Source: Sporomusa silvacetica DSM 10669 (GTDB lineage Bacteria > Bacillota > Negativicutes > Sporomusales > Sporomusaceae). From it: a stretch of DNA of 64,000 bases. A program made the translations under genes and the position numbers. Under the pieces are notes generated by a model, which saw nothing but the letters and a program-made list of their open reading frames with translations, was not told where the DNA came from and searched no databases. The stretch is from assembly GCF_002257705.1 (NCBI RefSeq), contig NZ_LSLK01000074.1, positions 62,001 to 126,000 on the forward strand, written 5' to 3'. Below are positions 42,543-53,500 of this stretch, piece after piece (the first letter of the stretch is position 1; the number at the start of each line of letters is the position of its first letter).

Positions 42543-43325
42543 CTATCTGTTGAAATATTTCAAAAGTTCTTCAACTGTTTTAATATCACCTGCAAATGGA
42601 ATTGCTACTTTTATTGCATTATCGCCTTTTCCATTACGAAAATCTTCCACATTAATGTGCGGGCCTTTTTCTGGGTCATAGTCTAATCGCCATCTTACTT
42701 TGCCATCTGCAGATTGTCTTCCAACAATACTCCCTTCACCTGTTCCAAGGCGTCCAACATAAGGTTTAGAATCAGGCCCTAGATTTCCTACCAAATCTAG
42801 GGCTTTGTTTCTGGCTTGTTCATAAGATTTTACTTTTTCTAGCACTTGTTCCCCAGTTCTAGCTTTACTCAACCCCTGACTAGCAATATTTTTAAGACCA
42901 GTCATAGCTACGTCTGAATTCATCAAAGTTTGAGCTGCTAATGGTAGCATATATTTCCTTACGTCGAGTAAATCACCTATTCCATCAAGTAACTCATTAA
43001 TTTTATCTAAATTTATATTGGACTTGCTTTCGGAATAGCCTTGTATGATTTCTTGCTGTTCATAAAACTTTTCTAAATCATCAGGATGCGGTATCCCGCC
43101 GGCGTTTACCCTCCATAATATTCCATTCGAATTATAATCTAACGTATAACCGTTTCCAATATCTTCGCAGTTAATTGTTGCATCAATAAACGCAGAATTT
43201 GTTGGTGCTATTGCTGTAAATGGTTTTATTATATCTCCCCATATTTGATTTAATGTTAATGGGGCCGGTTTGACTATCATCTCAGGAAAGGCAAACTGCG
43301 GCTTTGTATTAGCTTCATCGCTCAT
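42543..43325 (-). CDS. polymorphic toxin, module 1 (constant N-terminus plus toxin domain)
   Basis: Residues 1-~155 form a region shared with the module 2 protein, and in its first ~110 residues with module 3 (APLTLNQIWGDIIKPFTAIA, GNGYTLDYNSNGILWRVNAG, LDVRKYMLPLAAQTLMNSDV). Residues ~156-260 are unique: GNLGPDSKPYVGRLGTGEGS, DGKVRWRLDYDPEKGPHINV, VAIPFAGDIKTVEELLKYF. That C-terminal pattern is familiar from RHS/LXG-type polymorphic toxins; its activity (probably nuclease) is not certain. ATG at 43325 follows GGAAGGAG, conserved in all modules. It sits between the tube gene and its immunity gene. Confidence 0.8.
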   Translation of the reverse strand: MSDEANTKPQFAFPEMIVKPAPLTLNQIWGDIIKPFTAIAPTNSAFIDATINCEDIGNGYTLDYNSNGILWRVNAGGIPHPDDLEKFYEQQEIIQGYSESKSNINLDKINELLDGIGDLLDVRKYMLPLAAQTLMNSDVAMTGLKNIASQGLSKARTGEQVLEKVKSYEQARNKALDLVGNLGPDSKPYVGRLGTGEGSIVGRQSADGKVRWRLDYDPEKGPHINVEDFRNGKGDNAIKVAIPFAGDIKTVEELLKYFNR

Positions 43326-43361
43326 GTATTCAACTCCTTCCCGCACTTCTCTTATTGCACC

Positions 43362-43408
43362 AAAGTCCTGTAAATATGGTTTAGCTAAAATCATATTTAC
43401 AGGACTTT
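43362..43408. promoter_or_regulatory. 17-bp inverted repeat between tube and toxin, module 1
   Basis: AAAGTCCTGTAAATATG and its exact complement around a 13-base spacer, 37 bases before the toxin start. The same repeat occurs in modules 2 and 3. Only TTT follows, so it is at best a weak terminator; it may limit toxin expression or serve as a recombination point. Confidence 0.75.
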
Positions 43409-43452
43409 TCGGTTTGGTATTTATAAATCTTAACCTTTAGGAAGGAGACTTC

Positions 43453-44448
43453 CTATACTGTCGCATAAGAGGCATAGCCCTTAACCAAAGTTGTTACGAG
43501 GGCACTGCCGCCGGTACCGCTATCATAAAATGCCTTAAAGGGCAAATTGATATAGATCCCTTTTTCGCTTTCAATACCAGGTGATGTTTGCTGAAAAATG
43601 ACTTCTTCCATAAAAAACTGTAAGCTATGGGCTGCATTAATAAATTTAAACTTTAACGAGGATTCCGTGTTATTAATCGCCTTATTCAATAGCACCGTAT
43701 CCTTAAACAGTGCCTTGATACTGCCGGAGACTTGAAGGATACCTTCAGGCAGGTCGGTTCGATAACCGTTGCCGCCAATGGTATAGGTATTGCCGTCCAG
43801 ACCGAAATCTGCGTTCAGGCTGGCTTCGGTCACAAGGGCCAGTTGCGATCCGCCTTCCTCAATTGTCCCTTGAAAGTTACTAAACTTTAGGAGCGAGAGT
43901 GCGGTCAACGGTGACGCAAAGGGCGCAGCACCAATGGTACGTTTGGCGCCGAGGATATCAATAGTGGCAGTCAATTCCGTATCACCGCCATAGGTAAAGG
44001 AGAATTTGTTTACTTTGCAGCCGTTAAACATTTCATAGGCCGGAATATCCGGATATTGTTGCTCCAGCACCAGCGACGGCTGACTCTTAGTCACTTTAAA
44101 TACATGGGTGTACGGATCACCGGAGCCGGTCGTCGTCGGGTTGCCAAACATGGCCCGCAGCCAAAATCCAGCACCGATTTGATCGATTGGCACGACAATG
44201 CTGCCTGATACATCAGTATTGCCGATTGTGGGCTGGACCTGGTCGCGACGGCCGCGAATGGTAGTGGACGCTATCTGATTTTGACTAATTGTAATTTTCG
44301 ATTGATTAATAGGCACATTATAGCCTTTGGGCGATGCCGGCGTCAGTCCATAGGCAGTCTCATAAGCCAGTGCCAACTGAGAATTAAGTCCCTTTGCTCT
44401 TGACTCTTGACATGGTAGAACCTCCTTAGAAATTGATGTTATAGCCAT
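43453..44448 (-). CDS. phage tail tube protein, module 1 copy (start region frameshifted)
   Basis: The protein matches the module 2 and 3 tube proteins (GSIVVPIDQIGAGFWLRAMF, YTHVFKVTKSQPSLVLEQQY, NKFSFTYGGDTELTATIDIL), of the phage tail tube type. Here the native ATG (44413) is followed by a tandem duplication of TCAAGAG; the extra 7 bases send translation to a stop after nine codons. The body stays open only through a frame entered further upstream (ATG 44448, inside the end of the tail completion gene, giving MAITSISKEVLPCQESRAKG). It is therefore silent, poorly expressed or phase-switched. The native SD (AAGGAGG) is intact. Confidence 0.85.
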   Translation of the reverse strand: MAITSISKEVLPCQESRAKGLNSQLALAYETAYGLTPASPKGYNVPINQSKITISQNQIASTTIRGRRDQVQPTIGNTDVSGSIVVPIDQIGAGFWLRAMFGNPTTTGSGDPYTHVFKVTKSQPSLVLEQQYPDIPAYEMFNGCKVNKFSFTYGGDTELTATIDILGAKRTIGAAPFASPLTALSLLKFSNFQGTIEEGGSQLALVTEASLNADFGLDGNTYTIGGNGYRTDLPEGILQVSGSIKALFKDTVLLNKAINNTESSLKFKFINAAHSLQFFMEEVIFQQTSPGIESEKGIYINLPFKAFYDSGTGGSALVTTLVKGYASYATV

Positions 44449-44902
44449 TAACAGGTGCTATTTTCACAGTAATCTCCATACGTCCGGGAAACCGTGGGAA
44501 GTAGGCAACTGGCTCGATGGTGTAATTCAATACACTAACCGGGTTGTCCGGGCTTAGTTGCGCAAGTTCCAAATAGATTAGCTGGCCAAGGGCATCACAT
44601 TCCGCTATGCCACTTAACTCGGTTACATTATTGGTTACGGTAACTGTGTTTTGCAATATCGTCCAACCAATCGTGAGTTCATACGTGTACTCTTGCAATT
44701 CCAGCCCTTCTGATTTAGCACCTGGATAAAGAATGATCATCGGGCAATTATCTGCTGTTGGCGGTGTTTTGCCGTTAATGCCGACGAAGATGTTGGGCAC
44801 CTTGTTATAATGGGTTGTGCAGAAATCTTGTATCGGCTGGCTGGCTTGCAAGGCATCTCGCCATTTATTGATAATATCGCTTAGTTTCAGTGTGGGAATC
44901 AT
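44426..44902 (-). CDS. tail completion/terminator-like protein, module 1
   Basis: The 158-residue protein (MIPTLKLSDIINKWRDALQA ... MIILYPGAKSEGLELQEYTY ... YFPRFPGRMEITVKIAPVNG) has the size and position of tail terminator proteins, just before the tube gene. Family assignment is by order and size. Near-identical copies at 58917 and 63713. Confidence 0.72.
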   Translation of the reverse strand: MIPTLKLSDIINKWRDALQASQPIQDFCTTHYNKVPNIFVGINGKTPPTADNCPMIILYPGAKSEGLELQEYTYELTIGWTILQNTVTVTNNVTELSGIAECDALGQLIYLELAQLSPDNPVSVLNYTIEPVAYFPRFPGRMEITVKIAPVNGYNINF

Positions 44903-44942
44903 GTGGTCACTTCCTTTCTTTACTTCTGGTTATGCCGCCTTG

Positions 44943-45092
44943 TCAGTGATTGGCGGCATATACTCCCATTTGATACATTGCGCATTTACCGGTAGTTCCG
45001 GTAATAATCCACCATGCGCAGGCCTCCTCCAGGCATTGACAAAACGAAACCATATTGTTTTCAGGTTTAATACAAAGTAAAGGACAATACAT
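44943..45092 (-). CDS. 49-residue Cys-rich mini-protein, module 1
   Basis: MYCPLLCIKPENNMVSFCQC and a second part with WWIITGTTGKCAMYQMG; six Cys in 49 residues. It has a strong SD (GGAGGTGAGAAA) and the protein is identical in module 2 despite silent DNA differences, which supports coding. Function unknown; metal binding is possible. It precedes the tail completion gene. Confidence 0.7.
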   Translation of the reverse strand: MYCPLLCIKPENNMVSFCQCLEEACAWWIITGTTGKCAMYQMGVYAANH

Positions 45093-45200
45093 TTTCTCAC
45101 CTCCTATTCTTTATCCGTACTCAAAGGCTGAAAAAGGATTAGGTACAAATTAGATATAATCTAGCGACACAGGCGTCACGCGGCATATAATCATCCCAAT

Positions 45201-45280
45201 AAAAAATAGAGCCCCTTGGCTCTTACGATGCGGTAATCTCAGTTGTTGTTATTTCAGTAGTTGATGTAGTGGTTGTTTAT
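45201..45280 (-). terminator. module boundary: terminator and C-terminal gene vestige
   Basis: The minus strand carries a Thr-rich reading-frame end (TTTTSTTEITTTEITAS, stop) immediately followed by the terminator AGAGCC-AAGG-GGCTCT-ATTTTTT. The same end and terminator occur at 59690-59757. It looks like the 3' tip of a gene that stood upstream of the ancestral module. Confidence 0.6.
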
Positions 45281-45309
45281 CCAATCGCCTCCATATATAT
45301 TTTTTAAAA

Positions 45310-45714
45310 TTAGTAGTTTACAGCGTTAATTTCATCAATCGTTTTTGCATCCTTAATTGTGTTGTAAGCTTCCCTCAGAGTTGACCGGAGGGCTTTAGTT
45401 TCATAGTACTCTGCTTCAGTTAGTTCACCGTCGACAAATTTAAGGCATTTATAGTCAGTTGCAGATAGTTTTGCTTTTATTTCAGCGAGTTTAGTGGACT
45501 TAGTTAAACCTACAGTTTCCTCTGTGGTAGGAACATAGGGATTATAGGTATGTGCTCCATCGACAACCTTATAATTTCCCGTCATCGCTTCTTGATGTTG
45601 TTCCTCAGTTAACTCAATATTAGTTACTGGAATATCTGTGTATAAATCAAACATGTCTGAAGGGTAGAACCCCATATATTTACCATCAGTATCGTACGCT
45701 GCTAAATAATTCAT
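45310..45714 (-). CDS. tail fibre assembly-like protein
   Basis: The 134-residue protein (MNYLAAYDTDGKYMGFYPSD; IELTEEQHQEAMTGNYKVVD; C-terminal helix-rich KLAEIKAKLSATDYKCLKFV) has the layout of caudoviral tail fibre assembly/chaperone proteins that follow fibre genes. ATG at 45714 follows GGGAGG. It directly follows the module 2 fibre and has no counterpart in module 1. Confidence 0.72.
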   Translation of the reverse strand: MNYLAAYDTDGKYMGFYPSDMFDLYTDIPVTNIELTEEQHQEAMTGNYKVVDGAHTYNPYVPTTEETVGLTKSTKLAEIKAKLSATDYKCLKFVDGELTEAEYYETKALRSTLREAYNTIKDAKTIDEINAVNY

Positions 45715-45725
45715 ATTTACCTCCC

Positions 45726-47525
45726 TTAATATCCCATTGCAGTCCAATAAATATTGTTATTTTGCCCACCTTCGCCCTCGTCATTTGCACCAATAACCAT
45801 ACCTGTTGTTGTAGCATTATACATTACAGACATACGGTTTCTACCTGAATCACCAACCGTAGCAGAACCACTAAAAAATTCATTAGGAAACGCAATTGGA
45901 AAAGTAATTTGATAATGTCTGCCATATGCGGGAGTTGCATCACCTGGTATTCGCTTCCCCCATTGCAGTATTAACCCATTTGCAAACTTTTGATAACCAT
46001 TGGTATTTAAACTATGTCCACCATCAAAAGCACTGCTTACACCTAATTCAGACTTAATATTAGCAAGTGACTTTGGTCTTAAATACCCATCCCCACCTGT
46101 TTCTACCCAGTAACTTGTTGCAGTTGTTGTTGTATCTGGTGCAGTAGAATTAATATAGCCACACATCATATATCCACTTGCATTAGTTCTTGCTATCTGG
46201 TTAACTACATTATTAACGCCTGTACTGTTTACAGCCAAACCTCCTGCGGTTGTTGCATTTGCTGCAGAAGTTGCAGTAGTCGCTGTAGCGGCGTTTCCGG
46301 TAATACTAGTGGCTAACAAATTTGTACTTGGATTATAACTTAATGCTGTGTCTAAATTTAATCGTTGATAACCAGCGGTACTACTATCAACAAAAGTTAA
46401 ATATTTTGATGCATTTGTTGCCGCATCTTGTTCAATATAAGGTTCAACAACAATTGCTGCTGAACCATTAAAACTAACCCCGTTTATTGCCCTTGCGGTA
46501 GCTAATGTTGTTGCCGTTGCCGCGTTGCCTGTACAGGCTGCTGCGGTAATAGCCGCCACAGTACCAGTTACCCCTATTGTTACCTTATCATTGGTAGAAT
46601 CACCCGTTAAGGCTATATTAGTACCTGCTGCTAATGTTAATGTATCGCTCTCAACATCAGAGGCAATTGTTGTAGATCCGACAACAATATTACTAAATGC
46701 GTTTTGATTTACCTCGGCTCCACTTGCTATCCCATTTAACTTGGTTAATGACGCAGGGCTCATAAATCCGCTTGCAGAAGTTGTAGCGTCAGTGTGTGTA
46801 TGACCGTTAGGGGTAACGGCTATTGTAACAGCGTCATTTGTAGCATCGCCGGTGAGAGTAATTCCACTTCCTCCGATTAAGGTTAACGTATCACTCTCTA
46901 AGTCTGCCGCAACAGTAACCCCATTTGCTACGACATTACTAAATGCATTTTGGTTTACTTCTGCTGCAGTAGCTATACCATTTAACTTCGTAAGAGACGC
47001 TGCCGACATAAATCCACTGGCGCTGGTAGTTGCGTCAGTATGAGTGTGACCATTTGCTGTAACAGCAATCGTTACCTTATCGTTTGTTGCGTCAGGAGTA
47101 AGTGTTATACCGCTGCCAGCAGTCAAGGTTAACGTGTCAGATTTTGCATCAGCAGCAATTGTTGTAGTCCCAACTAGGATATTGCTATACGCGTTTTGAT
47201 TTACTTCCGCAGCAGTAGCTATCGTATCTAATTTAGTTTTGTCGGTATTCGACATTAGACCGTTTGAACTTGTTGTAGCTGCAGCGTGTGTATGACCCGA
47301 AGTAGCAAAGGCTGAAGCTAAGTTTCCACCTAATTTTTCAGCATTTAAATTTGTGCACATTGTTCCGTTTGCGATTGGAATATTCCCCGTTGCGTTTCCG
47401 GCTATTAAATCAAGTAATTTTGCCGCATTGACTATTTTGTCTTCTTTTATTGATCTGTCATTTTCATTAGTAACCGACGGTATATTAGATATATATACGT
47501 CGTCTGACATTTTGCTATATGCCAT
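45726..47525 (-). CDS. phage tail fibre, module 2 (gp53-like tip)
   Basis: The 599-residue fibre shares the N-terminal ~310 residues with the module 1 fibre almost exactly, then has a different middle (INGVSFNGSAAIVVEPYIEQ) and tip: GYQKFANGLILQWGKRIPGD, YQITFPIAFPNEFFSG, a typical receptor-binding tip of long tail fibres. A block VNSTGVNNVVNQIARTNASG is again shared. This mosaicism indicates tip exchange. Followed by the fibre assembly gene. Confidence 0.88.
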   Translation of the reverse strand: MAYSKMSDDVYISNIPSVTNENDRSIKEDKIVNAAKLLDLIAGNATGNIPIANGTMCTNLNAEKLGGNLASAFATSGHTHAAATTSSNGLMSNTDKTKLDTIATAAEVNQNAYSNILVGTTTIAADAKSDTLTLTAGSGITLTPDATNDKVTIAVTANGHTHTDATTSASGFMSAASLTKLNGIATAAEVNQNAFSNVVANGVTVAADLESDTLTLIGGSGITLTGDATNDAVTIAVTPNGHTHTDATTSASGFMSPASLTKLNGIASGAEVNQNAFSNIVVGSTTIASDVESDTLTLAAGTNIALTGDSTNDKVTIGVTGTVAAITAAACTGNAATATTLATARAINGVSFNGSAAIVVEPYIEQDAATNASKYLTFVDSSTAGYQRLNLDTALSYNPSTNLLATSITGNAATATTATSAANATTAGGLAVNSTGVNNVVNQIARTNASGYMMCGYINSTAPDTTTTATSYWVETGGDGYLRPKSLANIKSELGVSSAFDGGHSLNTNGYQKFANGLILQWGKRIPGDATPAYGRHYQITFPIAFPNEFFSGSATVGDSGRNRMSVMYNATTTGMVIGANDEGEGGQNNNIYWTAMGY

Positions 47526-47578
47526 ATCTATAATCGCCCCTTTTTTAAAATAAAGGAAATTCTCACTCTCTCAGTAAA

Positions 47579-50500
47579 CTAATATCCCGTTGCTTGCCAT
47601 GAGATTTTACCACCAACATCGACATTTGACATATTACGCACCTGAACCACAAAACGATCCTTATTTACTGTGGTTATTTCGGCTCGTATTCCGGTTCCAA
47701 TCGCATGTGCAATAACGGCAGGGTACTCCCAATAAGCATTATTGTAGGAAATAGTTAAACCGCCTACTGGTATTGTGGCGGTTCCTGTTTTGGTTGTGTC
47801 AGGCACATCAATATTAATATTGAGTTTATTTACTTCCGGCGTTTTTGTAATATCCGTAGTAGTCAAAACTACCCTGAACATTACATACCTAAATGTAGCT
47901 AAAACCGGCTTAAAGTCTAACCAATCCGTATAGGTTGTGCCATCCTGGCTGGTACAGTATTGTAGTTTTGCGTTACCTCCAACACCAACACCATCAGCAA
48001 CGGATAAATTGCTAGTTGGATAAAACACAGTAGCAATACTAGCAGTAATAACTCGCCCAACGTCTTTAGTCTTGCATAAGTAAGTACCGGAAGGATAATA
48101 ACCTCCACCCCAAACACCTACAGTAAATAAACTGTTATCCGCCTTTTTATAAATTCTACACCATTCAATCTCGATTGTATCGCCAACAGCATATGAGAGA
48201 TGAGGGAATAAAAATCTTCCTGGTTCTGTTCCTGTGCTTGATGTGGTAAATTCGTAATAAAAGTTTTGCATACTGGTAGTTAATGTACATGACGCACTAT
48301 TTGGAGTACACGCCCCTGCGGCATAATCACCTGTTTGCGAAATAAAACCTGTACTTGTAGCTACAGCTTTACTAGCTTTTGCTCTAAATTCAACAGCATA
48401 AACAGTAGCTGCGCTTAAAGGACCGGTAAAATCATACGTCAATCCAGTTGCAGTAGTTGATGTTATTGTTAATTGCAAATTACCAGAACCGTTTTTAGTT
48501 ATTGTTCCAGCACCAGAATATGAACCCCATTTTGATACATCGCTCGTGTCAAAATTACCATCAGTAATTAGGTTGGCATTAGCAAGTTTTAGTACTGTTT
48601 GACCACCAACCTCAGACGCTTTCGTATTCGGATAATCGCTTGCTTTACCGCCTAAATTACTCACATTGATTAGGCTAGTCCCAAACGCGGTATTCATAGG
48701 TGTTCCGCTTTGTAGCGAAATTTCGTCATAAGACAGAATAACATTCTTTGGTGGCAAGTTTTTGACAGTAATACTCGCTGTGGTTGATGATTGGCTATAC
48801 TTTCCACACCGATTAATTGCTTTGATATGGAATTTATATTCCCGCTCGGTATCAACTTTTGTTTCGTAATTCGTTACCGTTGTACCATCAGTAATTAGAG
48901 TCCCGCTGTCATAGCTCGCGCCCTCAATAATCCGATAACCTACTACGTCAGCGTCCGAAGATTTATCCCAGGCTAATGCAACATACTCCCCGTTTTGAAT
49001 AACTTGCAAACCTGTTACGTTTGACGGTTCCAAAGCAACATAATAATGAGTAAATATTTCGTCTGAGTAAAACCCTGCCGTATTTTTTGCTTTCAGCATA
49101 AACTTATAATCACCGCTAGACGTAGGGTTAAAGGCAAGAGTGTTTTCTTTCGTTGTTTTTATAATCGAAGCAGTTTCCCAGGTGTTGCCAATACGCAGTT
49201 CATTTTCATAAAAGTCGTATTCTCCATTACCAGTCCAGCTAACAATTATATTGCTTCTCTCTGTTGCGTCTTGGCTAACAGTTAGACCGCTAGGTGCTGT
49301 TGGATTAAGATTAAAAACTATAGATGGAGTAGATACCGCATTTTTACTATATTTACCTGCCAGATTAACGGCCTTAATCCAGAAAGCAACCTTACTCTCG
49401 GTATTGATAGTTGTGGTATACGTAGTACCTGTTAGCCTCGTTCCTACTATTATACCTGAGTCCCACGTTGAACCCTGTCGCAACTCTACATAGCTAACAT
49501 CTAATTCCGAAGGTTTGCCCCAAACTAAGTTTAACTTACTTCTATCTACCAATGATTGACTAACAGCAAAACCAGTAATATCCTGCGGTTCAACAGTTGC
49601 GGCAATCGTAAAGTAAGTCGCTGTTGAGTAATATCCACCTACCGTCTTGCTTCTGATAGCAATTGTATATGTCCCGCTACTAGCAACGGAATATTGATAC
49701 TCGTTATTTTTAGTGGTTATTGTGGTAGAGTTAATAACAACTTCAAATGTATAGAAATCGCTATCCGCTGAAGCGTCCCAGGATATATCAAGCTTGGTTT
49801 TATCTTGGCTATTTTGGGTAGCTACTACGTTTGTCACTACCGAAGGTTTAAGGGAAATTGTTGTGGTTACTTTTGCTTCCTCAACAGAGTACTTTCCCGC
49901 CTTATTCACTGCTTTTAGTAAATAAGTTTCGGTTCCTTCTGCACTTGCTGTTACGCTATAGCTGTTTGTCGTGATGTTGCTTTGGACTAGGGTCGCGGTA
50001 TCCCAATTCACGCCTTTTTTCAGCACATAGTAGGCATGGTCGCTATCTGTTGAAGCGTTCCAGACAAAGTTCAAAATTCGCCTGTCTAGCGAATTTTGCG
50101 TAACCGCAAAACCCGTAACGTCACTCGGATTGATCGTTACAGTAGCAGTTACAACTAACGCACTCGAATAATACCCGCCAACGCTTTTTGTCTTAATCAA
50201 AAATGTGTACGTCCCATCAGACGGCGCAGTGTAAATAACTTTAGACTCTTTGGTCGGGGGTAACACAGTAGCTGTTGCCCAGTTAGTTCCCACTTTGACC
50301 TGATATTCCAGGAAATCAGCATCCGAAACAGGAGTCCAGGAAACAATTAAATTAGCCTTATTGGTAAAGTCTTGATAAGCCGAAGCACCCGAAGGAATTG
50401 AGGGGATTACTACAATGACAGCCTCAACGTAGGCATAACCCTGACTGTAAAAACCGGCAGTGTTTTTCGCCTTTATCATAAAGTTCAGAGTACCGGATAT

Positions 50501-53500
50501 CGTTGTACTATAGTCAAAGTAGTTTGTCTGTATGTCTTTTCCTACCAATTCACTGTTTGTCCAATCAACGCCGCATCGAATCTCGTAGGTTGTGTTTGCT
50601 ACAGCGTCCCAGTTAAATTTTAATACCCGCCTGTCAGTATCAAGCTGCTTAACGGTAAAGTTGGTAATATCATCTGGTTCCACGGTAACAGAAACAGGAA
50701 TATTTAGTACAGTAGAATAATACCCGGCAAAGTTCTTTGACCGGACCATGATTTTGTAAGACGTACTAACGGTAAACGTATACTTTAATGAGGTCTCTTT
50801 CGTGGTTTTATAATCCGTTCCAGTTGACCAGTCAGTTCCAATTTTAATCTCGTAAAATTCCAGGTCTTTATCTGAAATTTTGTCCCAGGAAATTGTCAAT
50901 ATGCTTGGATTCGTTGCATTTGCTTCGTACCTACCGTTAGTAGGTGCATTAGGTTTTAGCGTAATCGTATCACAGAAAGCAGCTGGATTAATTGAGTAGT
51001 TGCCTGCGTTATTTACCGCTTTAATCATAAACGTTTGGCTACCTTCTGTTGTTAGCTGGTACAAATAACTGATCGCCTTGAGCTGTGTAGCAATCACTGT
51101 TCCTGTATCCCAGCCATCGTTTCCTGTACGAATCTCATAATAGGCAATATCCGTTTCCCTGTTTGCAGCCCATGACAACAGTAATTTGCTCCGGTCCGTC
51201 TCTTGAATGCCACCAGAAAAACTCGTCACCTGTGCCGGTTCTACGGTAATACGTATGGATTTTGTCGCCGGTATCTCTGATGGATTGCCGCTATTGTCTA
51301 TGGCCCGGACGCTGAAATTATGGTCGCGGCTTTGCGTCGCGGTATAGCTATACTGCGTGTCTGATATCGGCGTGGGCGTTAGGACTGTGCTTCCTTCCAT
51401 TAGTTGGTAGCCACGAAGGTCGATATCGGTGACGGCAGGCCACGTGAGGGTTATTTTTGTGCAGTCGCTCAGGCTTATAGTAGCAGACAGGCCAGCCACA
51501 TCGGCGGGAGGAGCGTCTTTGCCGGTAACATATACCGAAAGGGATACAACCCCGGTTGAGACAACGCCAACATTATTAATGGTGCAAACCTTTACTAAAT
51601 AGGCAGTTTGGGTTTTAACGCCGCTAATTTCGGTACTGAGTGCTGTTATGCCGGTTACCCATTCGCTCCAGGTCTGCCCGTTATCACTGCTGTACAAAAC
51701 TTTATAACCGCTAACCAGTTTATCGCGCTGAATATTCCAGGCTACATTCAGATTGGAAACCACCGTGCCGTCTTTTTGCCGGTAGGTTTCTTCAGCCGCG
51801 CTCACGTTCACGACTTCTGTAGGGGTTACATCAAGCGCGCTGTAGTTGACCTCCGGTATATCTGTTGCCTCTGTGTAGACTTCTTCAATATATTCGATAC
51901 AGGAAATTTTGCGCCGCAAATCTTCGTCCCGACTGATGCTGAGCACCCGGAACGGCTTAACAACTTTGTTGGTTTCGCCAAAACTGTATAGGTCCCAGTT
52001 CTGCGGCACACTGGTCAGTGAACTGGTGAGCGTCACGGTATCAGTACTGATTTCGTTCACCACCCCCTGCACACCGACGGTGACAATGCTTTGGGCGGCC
52101 TGGCCAGTTGTTGCCGCCGGGTTGGTAATCTGCACCGAGACCGCATAGGATTTGCCTGGTTTTAAGGTTACCTTGCGGTCCAGCTGAAGGGTCGTGGCCG
52201 TAGCGGCTAGCAGCCGTCCGGAATACCCCCACTGCGGCACATCGTGCGCCAGCAAAACCACATCGTTAATCTGACAGGCGATCGCATCAATATCCGCGCT
52301 GTGCTCCACCGTCCGCTGCAGGTATTGATTGAGTCGCAGCCGGTATTTGGCTTCCCGGTAAGCCTGATCAATGGTGGTGGCACCGTCAAGGGTGATTTGG
52401 GTAATGTTCGGCTCGGTCGTACTGTCATAGTCGTCGGCATATGCCGTGATAACTTCCTTCTGATAGGCTTTTTCCTTGTTGGCAAAGGTAACTTCTATCG
52501 CGTTGGCCCGGTCCTTCATTCCCACGAAGCTTTCTTTGAATTTATCGGTGAGAATATTGCCGACTGTAAATAGCTGCACCGGTTCGCCAGGAGCATCACA
52601 GACACACCCGTACCGGGTTCCCCGCATGATCACCTTGCCGCGTCCGACACCCTCCGGCTTTTGCAGTGAGGTCCAGAGATCGGTCGCCGTATTGAAGATA
52701 TAATTGAAAGTCAGGCTGCGGCTGTCACAAAATGCCGCCCAACGGACAAAATCCTGATAGACTGCCCGCGAAACCGGCGTACCTTTGACAACAAATTCCA
52801 GATTGCCGCTATGGATGTTTTGGATTTGCCGGCAGCGGTGGATCATGTCGTAGGCCGCCCACGCCGGATTGGTAGCCGGCTTTTGTTCGTACTTACCGGA
52901 ATCGGCATTCCATACCCAAACCTTGTTTCTGGTTTGCAACCAGGTTATGTTGGGCATGCCCCCGCTCAGCTGGTTGGTTGCCAATGCCTTGATGCCTACA
53001 AGCACCTTGCCCGGACGGGCAAAATCGTCATAGATAATGTTTGACAACTGCGTCCAGAACACGCGGGTGGAGTAGCGGTTATTCGTCCCGCTTTTGGCGA
53101 TGCACTTAACGCGCACCTCATATTGGGCAGCAGGGAGACTGTCCACGCGATACGTGCGGAAGAAGGAAGTATTCTTTGCAGCCGAAGTTTGCAAGTTACT
53201 ATTGGGAGTTACATTAATGGTAAAGGTATCGCCAGACACAAAGCCCAAACCGCACTCCATAATGGTAAAGGCTATTAACCCGTTATTGTACTTTCTAAAA
53301 GTTTGGGCATTTGATTTCACACCAGATACAGACCCGGATACGGAAAAATTCCCATGGTCAACATAGGTAATGGTCCATGTTTCTGTTGGCGCGCCTGAGT
53401 TAACAGATGTCATCATTAATCGCCCTTTAGCGTTCTGAGTTACCGCCCACGACACTCCGTCGGTGAAATTACTCCAATTGGCATCTCCTACCTTATGGTA

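Larger units (their letters stand above)
40357..45270 (-). repeat. tail module 1 duplicated segment
   Basis: This stretch corresponds gene by gene and mostly base by base to 54769-59757 (module 2) and in part to 59758-64000 (module 3). Main differences are the toxin/immunity cassette and the IS remnant. Synonymous differences are scattered, so the duplication is not brand new. Confidence 0.9.
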
